Source: Achatina immaculata (taxonomy: Eukaryota > Mollusca > Gastropoda > Stylommatophora > Achatinidae). Taken from it: a stretch of DNA of 64,000 nt. This document shows positions 1-10,119 of this stretch, piece by piece. The stretch's first letter is position 1, and each line of letters begins with the position of its first letter. The translations under genes were made by a program, and so were the position numbers. The stretch spans positions 18,285,189 to 18,349,188 of the forward strand of contig CM019708.1 of NCBI GenBank assembly GCA_009760885.1. The letters run 5' to 3'. The notes below the pieces were generated by a model. That model ran no database searches. It was given only the letters and a program-made list of their open reading frames with translations, and was not told where the DNA came from.

Positions 1-125
1 CAATTAGGAGGTCCTCAACTGTTCTCACATCCGTGAGGGGTCCACAGCTATTCATGAGGGAGTCTAAAGCTGTTCATGAGGGGGTCCACAGCTGTTCTTA
101 GGCTGAAGAAGGGGTCTACAGCCAA
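1..125. repeat. Degenerate short tandem repeat at window edge
   Basis: About four imperfect units built on GTCCACAGCTGTTCATGAGG, period roughly 21-28 bases. The array is cut by the left edge of the window, so its full size is unknown. No coding or RNA signal is seen. Confidence 0.6.
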
Positions 126-276
126 AAATAAAAGAGTTAAGAGCCAGTGGTTTAAGTGGAAGTTGGCGGGAATATCGGAGAGAGACAGATCGAAATCCCA
201 GTATCGGCCCTGTTCCCTACTTTGATGAATGTATGAAAGGTGAGCTTGTCACTCTGAAAAATGTAAAACATGTTAG

Positions 277-439
277 GCCTAAAACTCTGAAAATTGTAAT
301 ACATGTTTTAAGAACAAGCTAGTTCCCTGGGCCTAAAACTCTGAAAATTGTAATACATGTTTTAAGAACAAGCTAGATCCCTGGGCCTAAAACTCTGAAA
401 ATTGTAATACATGTTTTAAGAACAAGCTAGATCCCTGGG
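277..439. repeat. 54-bp tandem repeat, three copies
   Basis: Three near-identical 54-base units start at about 277, 331 and 385. Each contains CCTAAAACTCTGAAAATTG and ends near CTAGATCCCTGGG. A partial, more diverged unit precedes them near 250. Confidence 0.85.
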
Positions 440-510
440 TCTGAGACAGTTGAGGAAACTGTAACAGCCTCACTTGGTAGTTTCCGTCTTTTGTTTAAGT
501 TTCAGTTTTC

Positions 511-1257
511 TTAACTATTTCACCCCAAACTAACACTGGCAGGGTCGGTAGATCTTGCATTCCCGTGTGAAGCAATGCTCAGAGTGATAACTAGGCAAAG
601 TCGAAATAAAATGGAATGTGTACATTCGTAAACCAGCCCACATTTATTTAAATTCTAAGGGAACTTTCAGCTTCTTTTTATCAAAGTTCCTCATGAAATT
701 TGTTATGATCAGTCAGTCAATCATTTGCATGTCCCTTGCGAAACTTTGCTTCCCTAACACCTCTCATGTAGACCTCTCGGTTGTAAGCTAGATGCCTTGA
801 TGCTCATGCATCCATTTGCAGTTTATCAACGATATCTTGCAGCCATCTTCGCCTTGGTCTTCCTCTCTTTCTTTTTCCATTTATGTACCCTTCCAAGACG
901 GTCTTCTCTAAATTATCATGACGTTTAATCTGTCCAAAATATTTAAGTTTTCTCTGTTTAATCTTCTTTACTGGTCAAGGTCTTCAGTATTAAGTTCTTG
1001 TAGTAATGATATATTTGTTCTTTGTTGTGTCCATGATATTTGAAAAACTATTCTGTAGCATTTACTTTCAAAGGAACTTATGTGTTTCTCAGCTGTCTTG
1101 TTAAGTGTCCAGGTCTCACAGACATATGTTGCGATGGGAAAGATCCATGCCCTTAAAGATCTTATTTTTGTAGTTCTGTCTGTTGCTCTCCACAGCTTCT
1201 TTAGTTGTTTTACTTTCTGACAGAGCTTTGAAATTAATTCAAGAGTAAAAGAGTTAA
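511..1257. mobile_element. piggyBac-like MITE interrupted by LINE A
   Basis: The element starts with TTAACTATTTCACC at 511 and ends with the inverse-type end GAGTAAAAGAGTTAA at 1257, so both ends sit on TTAA, the piggyBac target. Its body matches the element at 12148-12390: the GGTCGGTAGATCTTGC region, the CTTTCAG/TTCTTT region and the AATTCAAGAGT end region. A LINE A fragment at 710-1220 splits it. No transposase is visible, so it would be non-autonomous. The assignment rests on TTAA plus the terminal CCCTTT-like repeats and is an inference. Confidence 0.5.
710..1220 (-). mobile_element. LINE family A, 3'-end fragment
   Basis: Read on the minus strand this is the C-terminal part of an RTE-like LINE polyprotein. 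The order is the TWTLNKTAEKH region, then the KYFGQIKRHDN region, then a basic GRPRRRWLQDI motif, then the final residues before the stop. The 3' end lies at the left, with a GACT-type tetranucleotide tail (AGTCAGTCAATCA on the plus strand). It is 5'-truncated just before the C-terminal region and carries several frameshifts. It is nested in the piggyBac-like element at 511-1257, so it is the younger of the two. No clean target-site duplication was found. Confidence 0.85.
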
Positions 1258-1829
1258 TTTGCTCTTCCTAGCAGCATGTAATTCCATCCACGTCAGACTT
1301 TGTTCATCACCACAGACTTTCTCTAAGACAGTTAACAGACAACGATCAAACGAACTTTTACTTTCAGAAGCTGAAGAAAGCAAGTCTTTGTGACTCTTCC
1401 AAAACAGGCGGTTTAGTACAAGTGTACTGGGTATATGACGAGCATGAATGAAATTTTCAACGTCCAGTCTTTTACATCCAACCTCTTATGCGAACGTTCA
1501 ACAATATTAAGCAACTAAATAAATGCGTTAAAACAAATTACTTGATAAATCTCCACCTCCAGTAGAGTCATTTATGGCTATAGTTAAAGAAGTTCCACCC
1601 GAGAAATGCATTCGAGATCTTTGTGATGAAAACTGTGCAAACAGTGCAGTAGTACACTTGTCTTTGGCAGACTTTTTCCTTAATTGCTTAGATCAATAGG
1701 CAATTACGATCAGTCTCTTTCATTTTCTTTTGTACAGTTTGTGATATTTATAATCAGATCGATTTGTTGTCTCCAGTTCTTCTCATGCAATTTGTGAGTC
1801 TTTTTATATGTATTTATTTCTCAGTCTCT

Positions 1830-2196
1830 CTTTCTTCCTCCTTTCTCTATCTCATTACTCCTTTTCTCTCTCCTTTCCTCTTTCCTCTTTCCATTCCTCC
1901 TTGCTCTCTCCCTCCTTCTGAAATAAAGATCAATCAATAAATCAGTCAATCAATCAGTCTCTCTCATATTCTTCTCTCTCTCCTCCCTCCCTTCTGAATT
2001 TTCCTCTTTCTCTTTTTCTATCTTTCTCTCCTCCACTCTTCCTCCTCCTTCTCTCTCTTTCTCTCTCCCTCCGTCTCTCTCCCTCCCTAATTCTTTCTCC
2101 CTCCTTTCTTGTCCCTGGCTCACTCCTTCCTTTTCCTTTGCTCCCTCCCTCCCTTTCTCTAGTTTCTCCTCCTCCTTCTCTCTCTCTCTCTCTGCT
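1830..2196. repeat. CT-rich low-complexity tract
   Basis: A long pyrimidine-rich tract of CTCT, CCTT and TTCC on the plus strand. The open frames on its minus strand, rich in Arg, Glu and Lys, are translations of the repeat and not genes. A short piece at 1915-1962 (GAAATAAAGATCAATCAAT plus GTCAATCA units) matches the 3' terminus and tail of LINE B and is probably a remnant of a B insertion. Confidence 0.7.
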
Positions 2197-2498
2197 GTTT
2201 TCCATTCCACCTATTGTTAGATTATTTAACTTGTGTCTTATCAGATCACGTGCGGAGAATTCTTACTGCCTTTTGTGTTGGGTTTTTCATAATGTTTGAT
2301 GTTCTACAAAATTTTCTAATGGCTTCCTCGTTCGCTCCTCAGCCCATCCTGGCATATATTTCCGATTTTGAAGTCGCAGTTGCGTTTTTGTCTGAAACGT
2401 ATGTCTGCTGCATCCAGTTTGAATTTTATGTCTTTTTTCGTGTTGTCCAAATCTTGTAAAGACCAAATACAGCATTATCTGTGTAATACTACTGAGCT

Positions 2499-2705
2499 GT
2501 GAAATACATCAAGGGAAAAGAAAGAGAGGCAGGCATTTGGGGGTCATGGAGGCGAACAATACAGGAAGAACTAAGGGAAGCCAGGAAGACATGGTTCGAG
2601 CTATCCCGACTTGCTCTAGACAAGATTGGCTGGAGAACCTTTGTTGATGACTTATGGTCCATTGGGAGTACAGAGAATTGATTGATGATGATGATGATGA
2701 TGACG
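2499..2705 (+). mobile_element. LINE C-terminal fragment with (TGA)n tail
   Basis: A 60-residue frame (2499-2681) reads like the extreme C-terminus of an RTE-like LINE polyprotein: a basic stretch, WRRTIQEELREARKTWFEL, ALDKIGWRTFVDDLW and a stop. It is followed at once by a (GATGAT)n tail, typical of RTE-type LINE 3' ends. It is heavily 5'-truncated. The W-x-R motif and simple-repeat tail support the call; no reverse transcriptase residues are present. It represents a different family from A, B and C. Confidence 0.65.
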
Positions 2706-3540
2706 ATAATGAAGTACATATGGCGCTAGCGCTCGTATTTTTGAAGTAGCTGTCGGTGTACTGTAGATAATATGTTCATACGCTTCTTTCAACAACACGT
2801 CCCAGAAGAAAGAAATAAAATTGGCTCTAAATGCAGATTTGTAATACTTGTTATCACTATTAAATGTACGAAAGCGAGTCAAAAAGTAACCAGAAAATCA
2901 AGAGACATAACCACTGAAAAGATATATGAAAGAACTCGAGGGCCCTTATATTATCTTATTTGTAAGATGTATTTTTGTGCCTGCTTGTACTTGAGATGGC
3001 AGATTCATTGTATCACTTGCAATGCATATACTCGGATTTACGTATGTGTAACCTGAAATAATGAATTTCTAAAAAGGACAGTGAACAACTGAAACTATTG
3101 AACATTAATTAGAGACATTAGAGACAAAGACACGTTAGCTTTTTGCACACTGAAGCTAGAATTTGTTTTCAAACAGTATAACAGACGGTAGGAAGCACTA
3201 CGTAGGCAGCATGTCTCTGATATCAGCCTTCAAGAACACGGTGATTTTGGACTGTGACTGAGGGTCGAAGACGAGAAGAGAATGGATTGATTATTATTAG
3301 TGAGTGCCGCCGAACCTACAGCAGATATTAACAACGAACGAATATCGACGCTAAGGGCGTAGCAACAACCCAGTGATTTTGGATTCTGGAGTTGAGGTAG
3401 AATGTTTTAGTTTACGGTTTGTTTAACTACATAGAGTCAGTGATTCCTCACCACCACTCTGGTACTCATTCTGATTCCACGAGAAGTGAAGAGTCGAAAT
3501 GGAGAGGTCTTATTGCAACAAATGACCTTTCTGTCCGATT
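2706..3540. other. Unassigned sequence
   Basis: No recognisable element, RNA or conserved frame. A 94-codon open frame at 2772-3056 has no recognisable domain and no clear coding bias, and I do not call it a gene. Confidence 0.5.
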
Positions 3541-4182
3541 CAGTCAGTCAGTCAGTCATTTGCATGTCCCTTCCGGAACTTTGCCTCTCTAACAGCTCTC
3601 CGGTAGGCCTCTCGATTATAAGCAAGATAGCAAGATACCCTGCTGCTGATGCATCCATTTACAGATTATCAACGATGTCTTGCAGCCATCTTCGCTTTGG
3701 TCTTCCTCTCTTTCTTTTTCCCATTATGAACCCTTCCAAGACGGTCTTCTCTAATTATCATGACGTTTAATGTGTCCAAAATATTTACATTTTCTCTCTT
3801 TAATCCTCTTTACTAGCCAGCCTTCTTCAATATTAAATTCCTGCAGCATGGATATATTTGTTCTTTTTTTGTGTCCATTATATTTGAAGAACTCTTCTGT
3901 AGCATTTACATTCAAAGGCATTTATGTGTTTCTCATCTGTTTTGTTAAGTGTCCAGGTCTCACAGGCATATGTTGCAATGGGAAAGATGCATGCCCTTTA
4001 AAATTTATTTTTGTAGTTCCGTCTGTTCCTCTCCAAAGCTTCTTTAGTTTTTTACTTTCTGAAGATCTATCGATGTCCTCCTTTTTATTCCCTTCATTGT
4101 ATCTCCACTGTTAGTTAGTAATGATCCAACATATTCAAACCTCTCCACCTCTTCCAAATTGTCCTGATTGATACATATTTCA
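3541..4182 (-). mobile_element. LINE family A, minus-strand copy (first part)
   Basis: On the minus strand this covers the C-terminal half of the A polyprotein, with the 3' (GACT)n tail at 3541-3558. The copy resumes at 4496 after being split by a second A insertion (4183-4481). Frameshifts and stops scatter the frames. Comparison with the copies at 14384 and 20715 shows the same order of conserved blocks. Confidence 0.88.
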
Positions 4183-4481
4183 TACTACAAGAGCTTAATA
4201 TTGAAGAAGGCTGGCTAGTAAAGAGGATTAAAGAGAGAAAACTTAAATATTTTGGACACATTAAACGTCATGATAATTTAGAGAAGACCGTATTGGAAGG
4301 ATACATAATGGGAAAAAGAAAAAGAGGAAGACCGAAACGAAGATGGCTGCAAGACATCGTTGATGATCTGGAAATGGATGCAGCAGCAGCAGGCCATCTT
4401 GCTCACAACCGAGAGGCCTACAGGAGTGCTGTTTGCTAGGCAAAGTTCCGCAAGGGACATGCAAAGGAATGAATGAATGAA
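4183..4481 (+). mobile_element. LINE family A inserted inside another A copy
   Basis: This 299-base 5'-truncated copy starts at TACTACAAGAGCTTAAT and ends with a (GAAT)n tail at about 4469-4481. It is flanked by a perfect 14-bp direct repeat, TGATACATATTTCA, at 4169-4182 and 4482-4495. That is the target-site duplication of target-primed reverse transcription. It lies in the opposite orientation to its host copy. Its frame reads WLVKRIKERKLKYFGHIKRH and on into the GRPKRRWLQDI region, with a stop replacing Trp near the C-terminus. Confidence 0.92.
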
Positions 4482-4495
4482 TGATACATATTTCA

Positions 4496-4560
4496 GCTGC
4501 CATATTTATTTTGTCAGTTCTCATCAGTTACAGAAGCTTCTAAATTGGGTTTAGTTTATT
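4496..4560 (-). mobile_element. LINE family A, minus-strand copy (second part)
   Basis: This is the continuation of the host copy that begins at 3541. On the minus strand it reads MRTDKINMAAEICI, matching the conserved TTDKTNKAAEICIN block of other A copies. Beyond about 4555 the similarity fades, marking the 5' truncation or strong decay. Confidence 0.75.
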
Positions 4561-4818
4561 TTATTAGTTTTCTCTTTTCTTCCTGATTGCTTCTGATGTG
4601 TAGATTTCGCGAGCAGCACAGAGAAATGAAGTAAAGGTATCTTTATGTTTTTTTGCCTGTAATTTATTATTGTTTTTTTTTTCTTATCGACACACTAGAT
4701 AATGAGATGGTCAGCATCTCGCCTGGCCATCTTTTCTTACCAAGTTTCACAAAGAGTCGAGCATGCATTTTGACATCTGAATGCTTGGAACACTCCGGCT
4801 CAATGTGAACTATCTATC

Positions 4819-5408
4819 TGTAAGGGGAAAGAACGGAGGAGCCGAGTGAGTGCGTGCGACGAATGGGAAGTATGACGTCATAGTCTAGAGAGAGAGAGAA
4901 GAAAGAAAGAGAGGTCAAGAGGATTTTGTATCGGTTGAAGAGGCTGAGCCCAGACCGGACCTGTGAGATAAGGTATTTATCAACGAATTCTCGAGAAGGT
5001 TAGTGATAACAAGTGCTGGAGGTTGTTAAGCAAAATACGATTGATCAGCTTGAGACCTAGATCGGCTGGAAGACGAGTGCAATAAGTTTTAGTTTGAACA
5101 AAGATGGCGACAGGCAGTCAAAGATAGGACGAGTCGCGGTGTCAGTCAGTTTGTATTTTTTTCAGTCGAGAGTATTGGTTTTTTGAGAGACCTGCATCAT
5201 ACACATTTTGATCTAGTGAGTAATGAAGGGAATCAAGATTATATGCAGTGTTCTTTATAGGAGAACTTTAGAAGTTTGTTGGAGCTAGGACAGTGTGTTC
5301 TCTTGAATGTTTTGTGTTCGATACTGGAGTGAAATAAATTGACTGAGGAGTCAGTTTTTTTTTTTTATCAAACTACGTATGTGTACTCTGTCGGGGAACC
5401 TCCTTACA
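4819..5408 (+). mobile_element. LTR-like repeat (solo LTR candidate), copy 1
   Basis: A 590-base repeat that recurs at 36504-37084. It starts TGTAAGGGG and ends CCTCCTTACA, so it has TG...CA ends within a short inverted repeat (TGTAAGG/CCTTACA), as in retroviral-type LTRs. Inside are a perfect CRE palindrome TGACGTCA (4873-4880), AAGATGGCG (5101-5109, YY1-like) and AATAAA (5333-5338). No internal gag/pol region or second LTR is adjacent, so a solo LTR left by recombination is the simplest reading. No convincing 4-6 bp target duplication was found. A long SINE-like or MITE-like element is an alternative. Confidence 0.55.
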
Positions 5409-6791
5409 TACCTACAGAATAATGTATATGCACTACTGCTACATAATCTAGTTATGCCACCTAGTTTCCAGAACTCTGCACGAGGGCTTATCTACGCGCG
5501 CAGCTTCCAATCTGGCTGGCTTTAAAAATAAATATTCATTCTTGACCAAGTTTATTTTTAATCTTATAAATTATCTTCAAAGCGAGTCCAGCAGTTCTCT
5601 CTTGGTTTCTGTGACAGTTGCTCAGCTTCTGACACACACACATACAGAGTTCTGCCCGGACTAGTTTGCAGACGCGAATCTGCAGTCCATAAATATATTT
5701 CCGATTTTTAAGTCGCAGTTTAAATGCGCTCGCTTCAGACCTTTCCTCAAGTACAAACGATTGGTCGATTGCTATCGATTAAAATTTTCTAGGCCTGACT
5801 GTTATTTGATTATTGTTTGATTTCATTAATGAAGAGCGTCTCATATTTGAAGCACACTCTTGTAAGCACACACTCACGTGACATCAACATAGAGTGTGAA
5901 ATAATCCGCGTCACTGGAGACGACTTTCGCCCGGTCCGACTTCAGGGCTTGCATTGCGTTTTAATTGGTCCGTATTCGATTATAGATGTAAAATAACTAG
6001 TCCAATCAAACATTTGCGATTCTTAAATATCAGAACGTAGAAGTGGCTAGTCTTGTACATGCGGACAGATCTGTAAGGTATCGTTTCTATATTCTAAAAG
6101 AAATTAGAGAAAGATGTATTTTGGGGAGGCACACACACAGAAAAACTAACAATTATGAAATGAAGCAATCACCAGAGAAGGTGAAAAAGGATGATCTTGT
6201 CCAGTTTGTTCTGAAGAAAAAAAAAAACTGCGAGAAATATAAAATCAGCTCTAATTATGTCTTCGATGCTGTCTGTTAGCGGACTGTTGTTCTTGTTATG
6301 ATTTAAGAAGAAACTCCTCGTTGAGTTACAAGACCCTTATGTGTGTGTGTGTGCGTGTGTGTGTGGTGTGCGTGTGTGTGCGCAGACAAAAAGGCAAAGA
6401 AGGCTGAATTTGAACGTGGGGCAGGAAGGAATACGGCTGGTTCTGTCAGTGTGCACAAAATGTTTACTGTATTCTCTGAAGATCGTTCTACGCTCCATAA
6501 GGACAGGTTACTTCACTGAAACAAATAAAACTACTTACCAAAGCAATCTCTACCAGGGTTTTCTTTTTTAAAGAGGTTCAAACCTATTATTTTTAAAATA
6601 AATAACTTCTCACTTTCAAACATAGCAATACCAACATGTAACCTGAGCTCACTGAAGCTAAAAATAGATTGTGTAATCGAATTATATTTTAACAAAATAG
6701 AGTAACAGGTTAATGGCAGCCTCATATTAGGGTTAATATTTCCCGAACTTTTCGCTGACGTACACCGACGGGCCTCCAAATTGTGGGCTGT
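5409..6791. other. Unassigned sequence
   Basis: Ordinary AT-rich sequence with a short (CA)n near 5633 and a GT-rich tract at 6339-6381. Two open frames (6043-6279 and 6341-6571) show no recognisable domain, and the second begins in the GT repeat. No element identified. Confidence 0.5.
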
Positions 6792-6803
6792 ATAACAATA
6801 TTT

Positions 6804-7231
6804 GAAAATATGAAAACAACTAAAGAAATAGAAAACAAATTAGACTCTTTTGAAAACAAATGCCTATGGAAAATACTCGGCGTCAAGTGGAATGAATTCA
6901 AGAACAATGCAGGGATAAGACAGATGACTGAACAACAACCAGTCTCATGGGTGATCAAGAAAAGGAGATGGACATATGTTGGTCACTTGATGAGAAGAAA
7001 TGATCAGAGAATCCCAAAACAAGCTATCAAGTGGAACACAACAGGCCGAAGAAAAAGAAGCAGACCGCGTGAAACTCTGAAGAGGACATTGTTAAGAGAG
7101 GCCAAATTAACAGGCATAAAATCATTTGATGAGGTTGAAAGACTCGCCGAAGACAGGAAAAATTGGCGAACTACTTTGGGGGCCCCATGTGGCGTTTAAC
7201 GGCACGGGAAGGATATAAGATATAAGATAAG
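6804..7231 (+). mobile_element. LINE family C, 3'-end copy with TSD
   Basis: The frame from 6783 to 7199 encodes the C-terminus of an RTE-like LINE polyprotein. It runs through LDSFENKCLWKILGVKW, then RRWTYVGHLMRRNDQRI, then a basic GRRKRSRPRE stretch, then EDRKNWRTTLGAPCGV and a stop. This frame is unbroken, unlike most LINE pieces in the window. The 3' end carries an ATAAG-type tail. A 12-bp direct repeat ATAACAATATTT at 6792-6803 and 7232-7243 marks the target-site duplication, giving a 428-base 5'-truncated insertion. The start codon at 6783 lies in flanking DNA, so this is a decayed element and not a gene. Confidence 0.9.
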
Positions 7232-7472
7232 ATAACAATATTTAGTTCATAGTACACCGCAATTTCGCCTATACTTGTATACATGATTATATTTGTATAA
7301 AAAAAACTTCCGATATGTAGTATAAATTAAGATTGTGTGCCCAGTACTCCTCCATAAACAACAAAAACAAAAGATCTGTTCCTTCAAACAAGCTCACCTT
7401 TTACCGTGAAAACACGACACTTGTGTAATAAAACTTGACATCTTTCTCACGTGTTTGTCACGTGCTACTATC

Positions 7473-7795
7473 TTATCTTATATCTTGCGTTCTTCCCGTG
7501 CCGTTAAACGTCACATAGGGCTCGCAAGGTAGTTCGCCAAGTTTCCATGTCTTCGTTGAGCTTTTCGTCCTCATCAAGGGATGTTATGCCCACTAATTTG
7601 GCCTCTTTTAACAATGTCCTCTTTAGAGTTTCACGTGGTCTGCCTCTTTTTCTTCGGCCTGTTGTGTTCCACTTGATAGCTTGTTTTGGGATTCTCTGAT
7701 TGTTTCTTCTCATCATGTGACCGATATACGTCCATCTCCTTTTTCTGATCACCAATGAGACAAGTTGTTGTTCACTATGTGAACACTATGTGCGG
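7473..7795 (-). mobile_element. LINE family C, minus-strand 3'-end copy
   Basis: The minus-strand frame at 7504-7755 matches the C-terminus of the copy at 6804: MVIRKRRWTYIGHMMRRN, GRRKRGRPRE, then WRTTLRALCDV. The 3' tail (ATCTTATCTTATATC on the plus strand) lies at the left. A 7-bp repeat TACTATC flanks it at 7466-7472 and 7796-7802, a possible but weak target duplication. Together with 6804-7231 it forms a close inverted repeat. Confidence 0.85.
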
Positions 7796-7802
7796 TACTA
7801 TC

Positions 7803-8966
7803 CACAAAGATTTATTGTCACAGAATATGAATACAGTCAATTCAATTTAAACTATAAAGTACTGTATATTAATGGTTAACTGAACCAGAATGGAGGATGC
7901 CACCTTGGAAATTGCCTTTACCAGGAGTGCCCCAATCTGAGAAAGTCTAAGAACCACTGTGGTATATCACACTATGTAGAATATATGTTGTAACAAGAGC
8001 TAAATAAAGAAGGAAAATACAAGAAATAAGAGACTAAATCTGCGTAGGAATCTCGAAAAAAATGTTCTATCATTTTCAATTTTCGGTGACAAGGAATATG
8101 GAAAGACGTACTTGTCACTTTTGGTATTTTCACTTATTTTGTTTTTTTTTATTTATTTTGAGTGACGTCATGTATATTTCTTTCTTACGAGTAAATCTTC
8201 TGTTCTCTGTGATTACACACACACACACACAAAGACTGAATATAGAATTATTTCAAGATTAAAAATAGAAAAAAACAAGGCAAATAATTACAATAGTATG
8301 AAATGCTTAAATTAGCGCTTTGTTCGAATTCCCCCGTTTTTTTTCATTAAAAAAAAGATTTCTCGCAGTTCTTTGCACGTGACTTACTTGCGAAATGTAA
8401 CCGATGTTTAGCGTTCGATCAGTGAGCAATATGCCCTTTGCTGGGGCGTCTCCATTTTTAATTGATAGATTAGACTGTCACATGGTGACCGATAGCATTT
8501 GGTATTGCTGGGATCCACTTCTGAAATATTGCTTTTGAAATCTTTGGATTATATTTGCAGCACGAAGCTCTACATGTTATGCGTGTATGCGCGCGCGTAT
8601 TTGCTGTGTGTCTGGACGGTGAAATATTTAATATTAGATTAGATGGCGCCGTTTAAAGTTCTGTTAATAAACTGTCTCGATATGTGAGGTGGATCAACTG
8701 GAGATATTACCACCAAAATGGAGGGCGTAGTTCCTCCAAAAATGAGAGACACAAACAGCGTTTTAAAAATGTATGCCAGATTGCTTTAATCTATTCCGCT
8801 CTTGCACATTATTTATATATTATTAGCTTTGCATTTCCATTATCATCATTAATATCGTCAGCGTCGTCATACTATGGCATGCCTGGCCGTTTACACGGAC
8901 ATCATCATCAACTTTATTAAGTTCTCGAAAGTTGAACTGCGATAAATCCTCCACTGTCTTCTCTTG
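7803..8966. other. Unassigned sequence
   Basis: No supported gene. CAGTGGTTCTTAG, read on the minus strand near 7946-7958, resembles one terminal repeat of a hAT element but no partner end was found. Small (CA)n near 8216 and a GC-alternating patch near 8590. Confidence 0.45.
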
Positions 8967-9040
8967 CTTTCATAGTGCATAAAAAAAGCTGCTTTCATAG
9001 TGTATCAAAAACTGTTTTCATAGTGCATCAAAAAGCTACT

Positions 9041-9082
<42 letters not shown>

Positions 9083-9287
9083 CCTTAAGTGCCCAGGGCA
9101 CATGAGGCTTCCGCAAGGGTTTTCCACAAATGCCTGTTCTTCGCCTTTTTTCTGCTCTTGCCCAGGTGAGCCCTCTATTGCTCAACGTCCTTTCTGTTGT
9201 TCTTCTCCATGTGCATAAAAACTGCTTTCATAGTGCATCAAAAAGCTGCTTTCATACTGCACCAAAACTGCTTTCATAGTGCATATA
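8967..9287. repeat. 23-24-bp minisatellite split by an insertion
   Basis: Units of the type CTTTCATAGTGCATCAAAAA occur at 8967-9035 and again at 9207-9287. Between them lie a (TC)n tract (9044-9080) and a LINE C-terminal fragment (9081-9206). The array therefore pre-dates the insertion. Confidence 0.7.
9044..9206 (-). mobile_element. LINE C-terminal fragment with (GA)n tail
   Basis: On the minus strand a short frame reads KNRHLWKTLAEASCALGT then a stop, which resembles the end of an RTE-like LINE polyprotein (the D/N-R-x-x-W-x-x-L pattern). It is followed by a (GA)n tail at 9044-9080, the position where such elements carry simple-repeat tails. It is inserted in a minisatellite. Family not determined; the fragment is too short to be sure. 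Confidence 0.5.
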
Positions 9288-9800
9288 TACACACACACAC
9301 AAAGAAGTGCTATTTCCTGAACATTTCTCAGTATTGTCAATATGTATCAGCTGAGTTATCTTGTATTGTTCTCTTCAACTATTTCTGACTTTTTTTAAAG
9401 GGGGTTAATATTTTTTAAGCGTATCGTTGTTGTCAGCAAGCTGTGATTTGATCAGTTAACTGTCAGTGTTGCTTGGCATTGCTTGATGCTTTTAACTCTA
9501 GCTAGATATGTCCCAGTTAGCCGAGCTGTAGAAATGGATACCTGACTTTTGGTGGAGCCAGGAAGGTAAAGCACCCAGGCGTGATACTGGGGAAGGAAGA
9601 TGTGAACACTTACACCATCTCTCTTTATCTCTCTCTCTCTTTCTCTCCCTACTTCTCTCTCTCTCTCTGACCGTGGTTCTAAAACTTTGTTAGACCTCAG
9701 TACAACTAGCACTGCAAATTTCTGCTGTGAAATACGTGTGTTCTCAATGATTTACTCCCGTGTAATTAACAGTAAATTAATAGTATTTTACAGTTTATAC
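9288..9800. other. Unassigned sequence
   Basis: Contains a CT-rich tract at 9620-9670 and a segment at 9510-9600 (TTAGCCGAGCTGTAGAAAT...) with the flavour of a dispersed repeat but no second copy in the window. No gene seen. Confidence 0.4.
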
Positions 9801-10119
9801 TAAAAAAGAACAAATATATCCATACTACAAGAACTTAATATTGAAGAAGGCTGGCTAGTATAGGATTAAAGAGAGAAAACGTAAATATTTTGGATACATT
9901 ATACGTCATGATAATTTAGAGAAAACAGTCCTGGAAGGGTACATGATGGGAAAAAGAAAGAGAGGAAGACCAAGACGAAGATGGCTGCAAGACATCGTTG
10001 ATAATCTGCAAATGGATGCATCAGCAGCAGGCCATCTTGCATACAACAGAGAGGGCTACAGGAGAGCTGCTAGGGAAGCAAAGTTCCGCCAAGGGACATG
10101 CAAATGACTGACTGACTGA
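9801..10119 (+). mobile_element. LINE family A, 3'-end copy
   Basis: A 5'-truncated copy beginning at the AAAAAAGAACAAATATATCC block, running through the LKYFG/KRHDN and GRPRRRWLQDI region to the stop, with a (GACT)n tail at 10106-10118. A stop (GTATAGGATT) and small indels break the frame. No clear target duplication. Confidence 0.9.

Noticed and set aside
2772..3056. 94-codon plus-strand frame
   Set aside because: No domain, repeat relation or coding signal.
6783..7199. 138-codon intact frame as a host gene
   Set aside because: It is the C-terminus of LINE C; the first Met is in flanking DNA before the target duplication boundary, and a related copy lies at 7473.
7946..7958. hAT terminal repeat
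   Set aside because: Only one end is visible; without a partner and 8-bp duplication I do not call an element. Same for 23240 and 26520.
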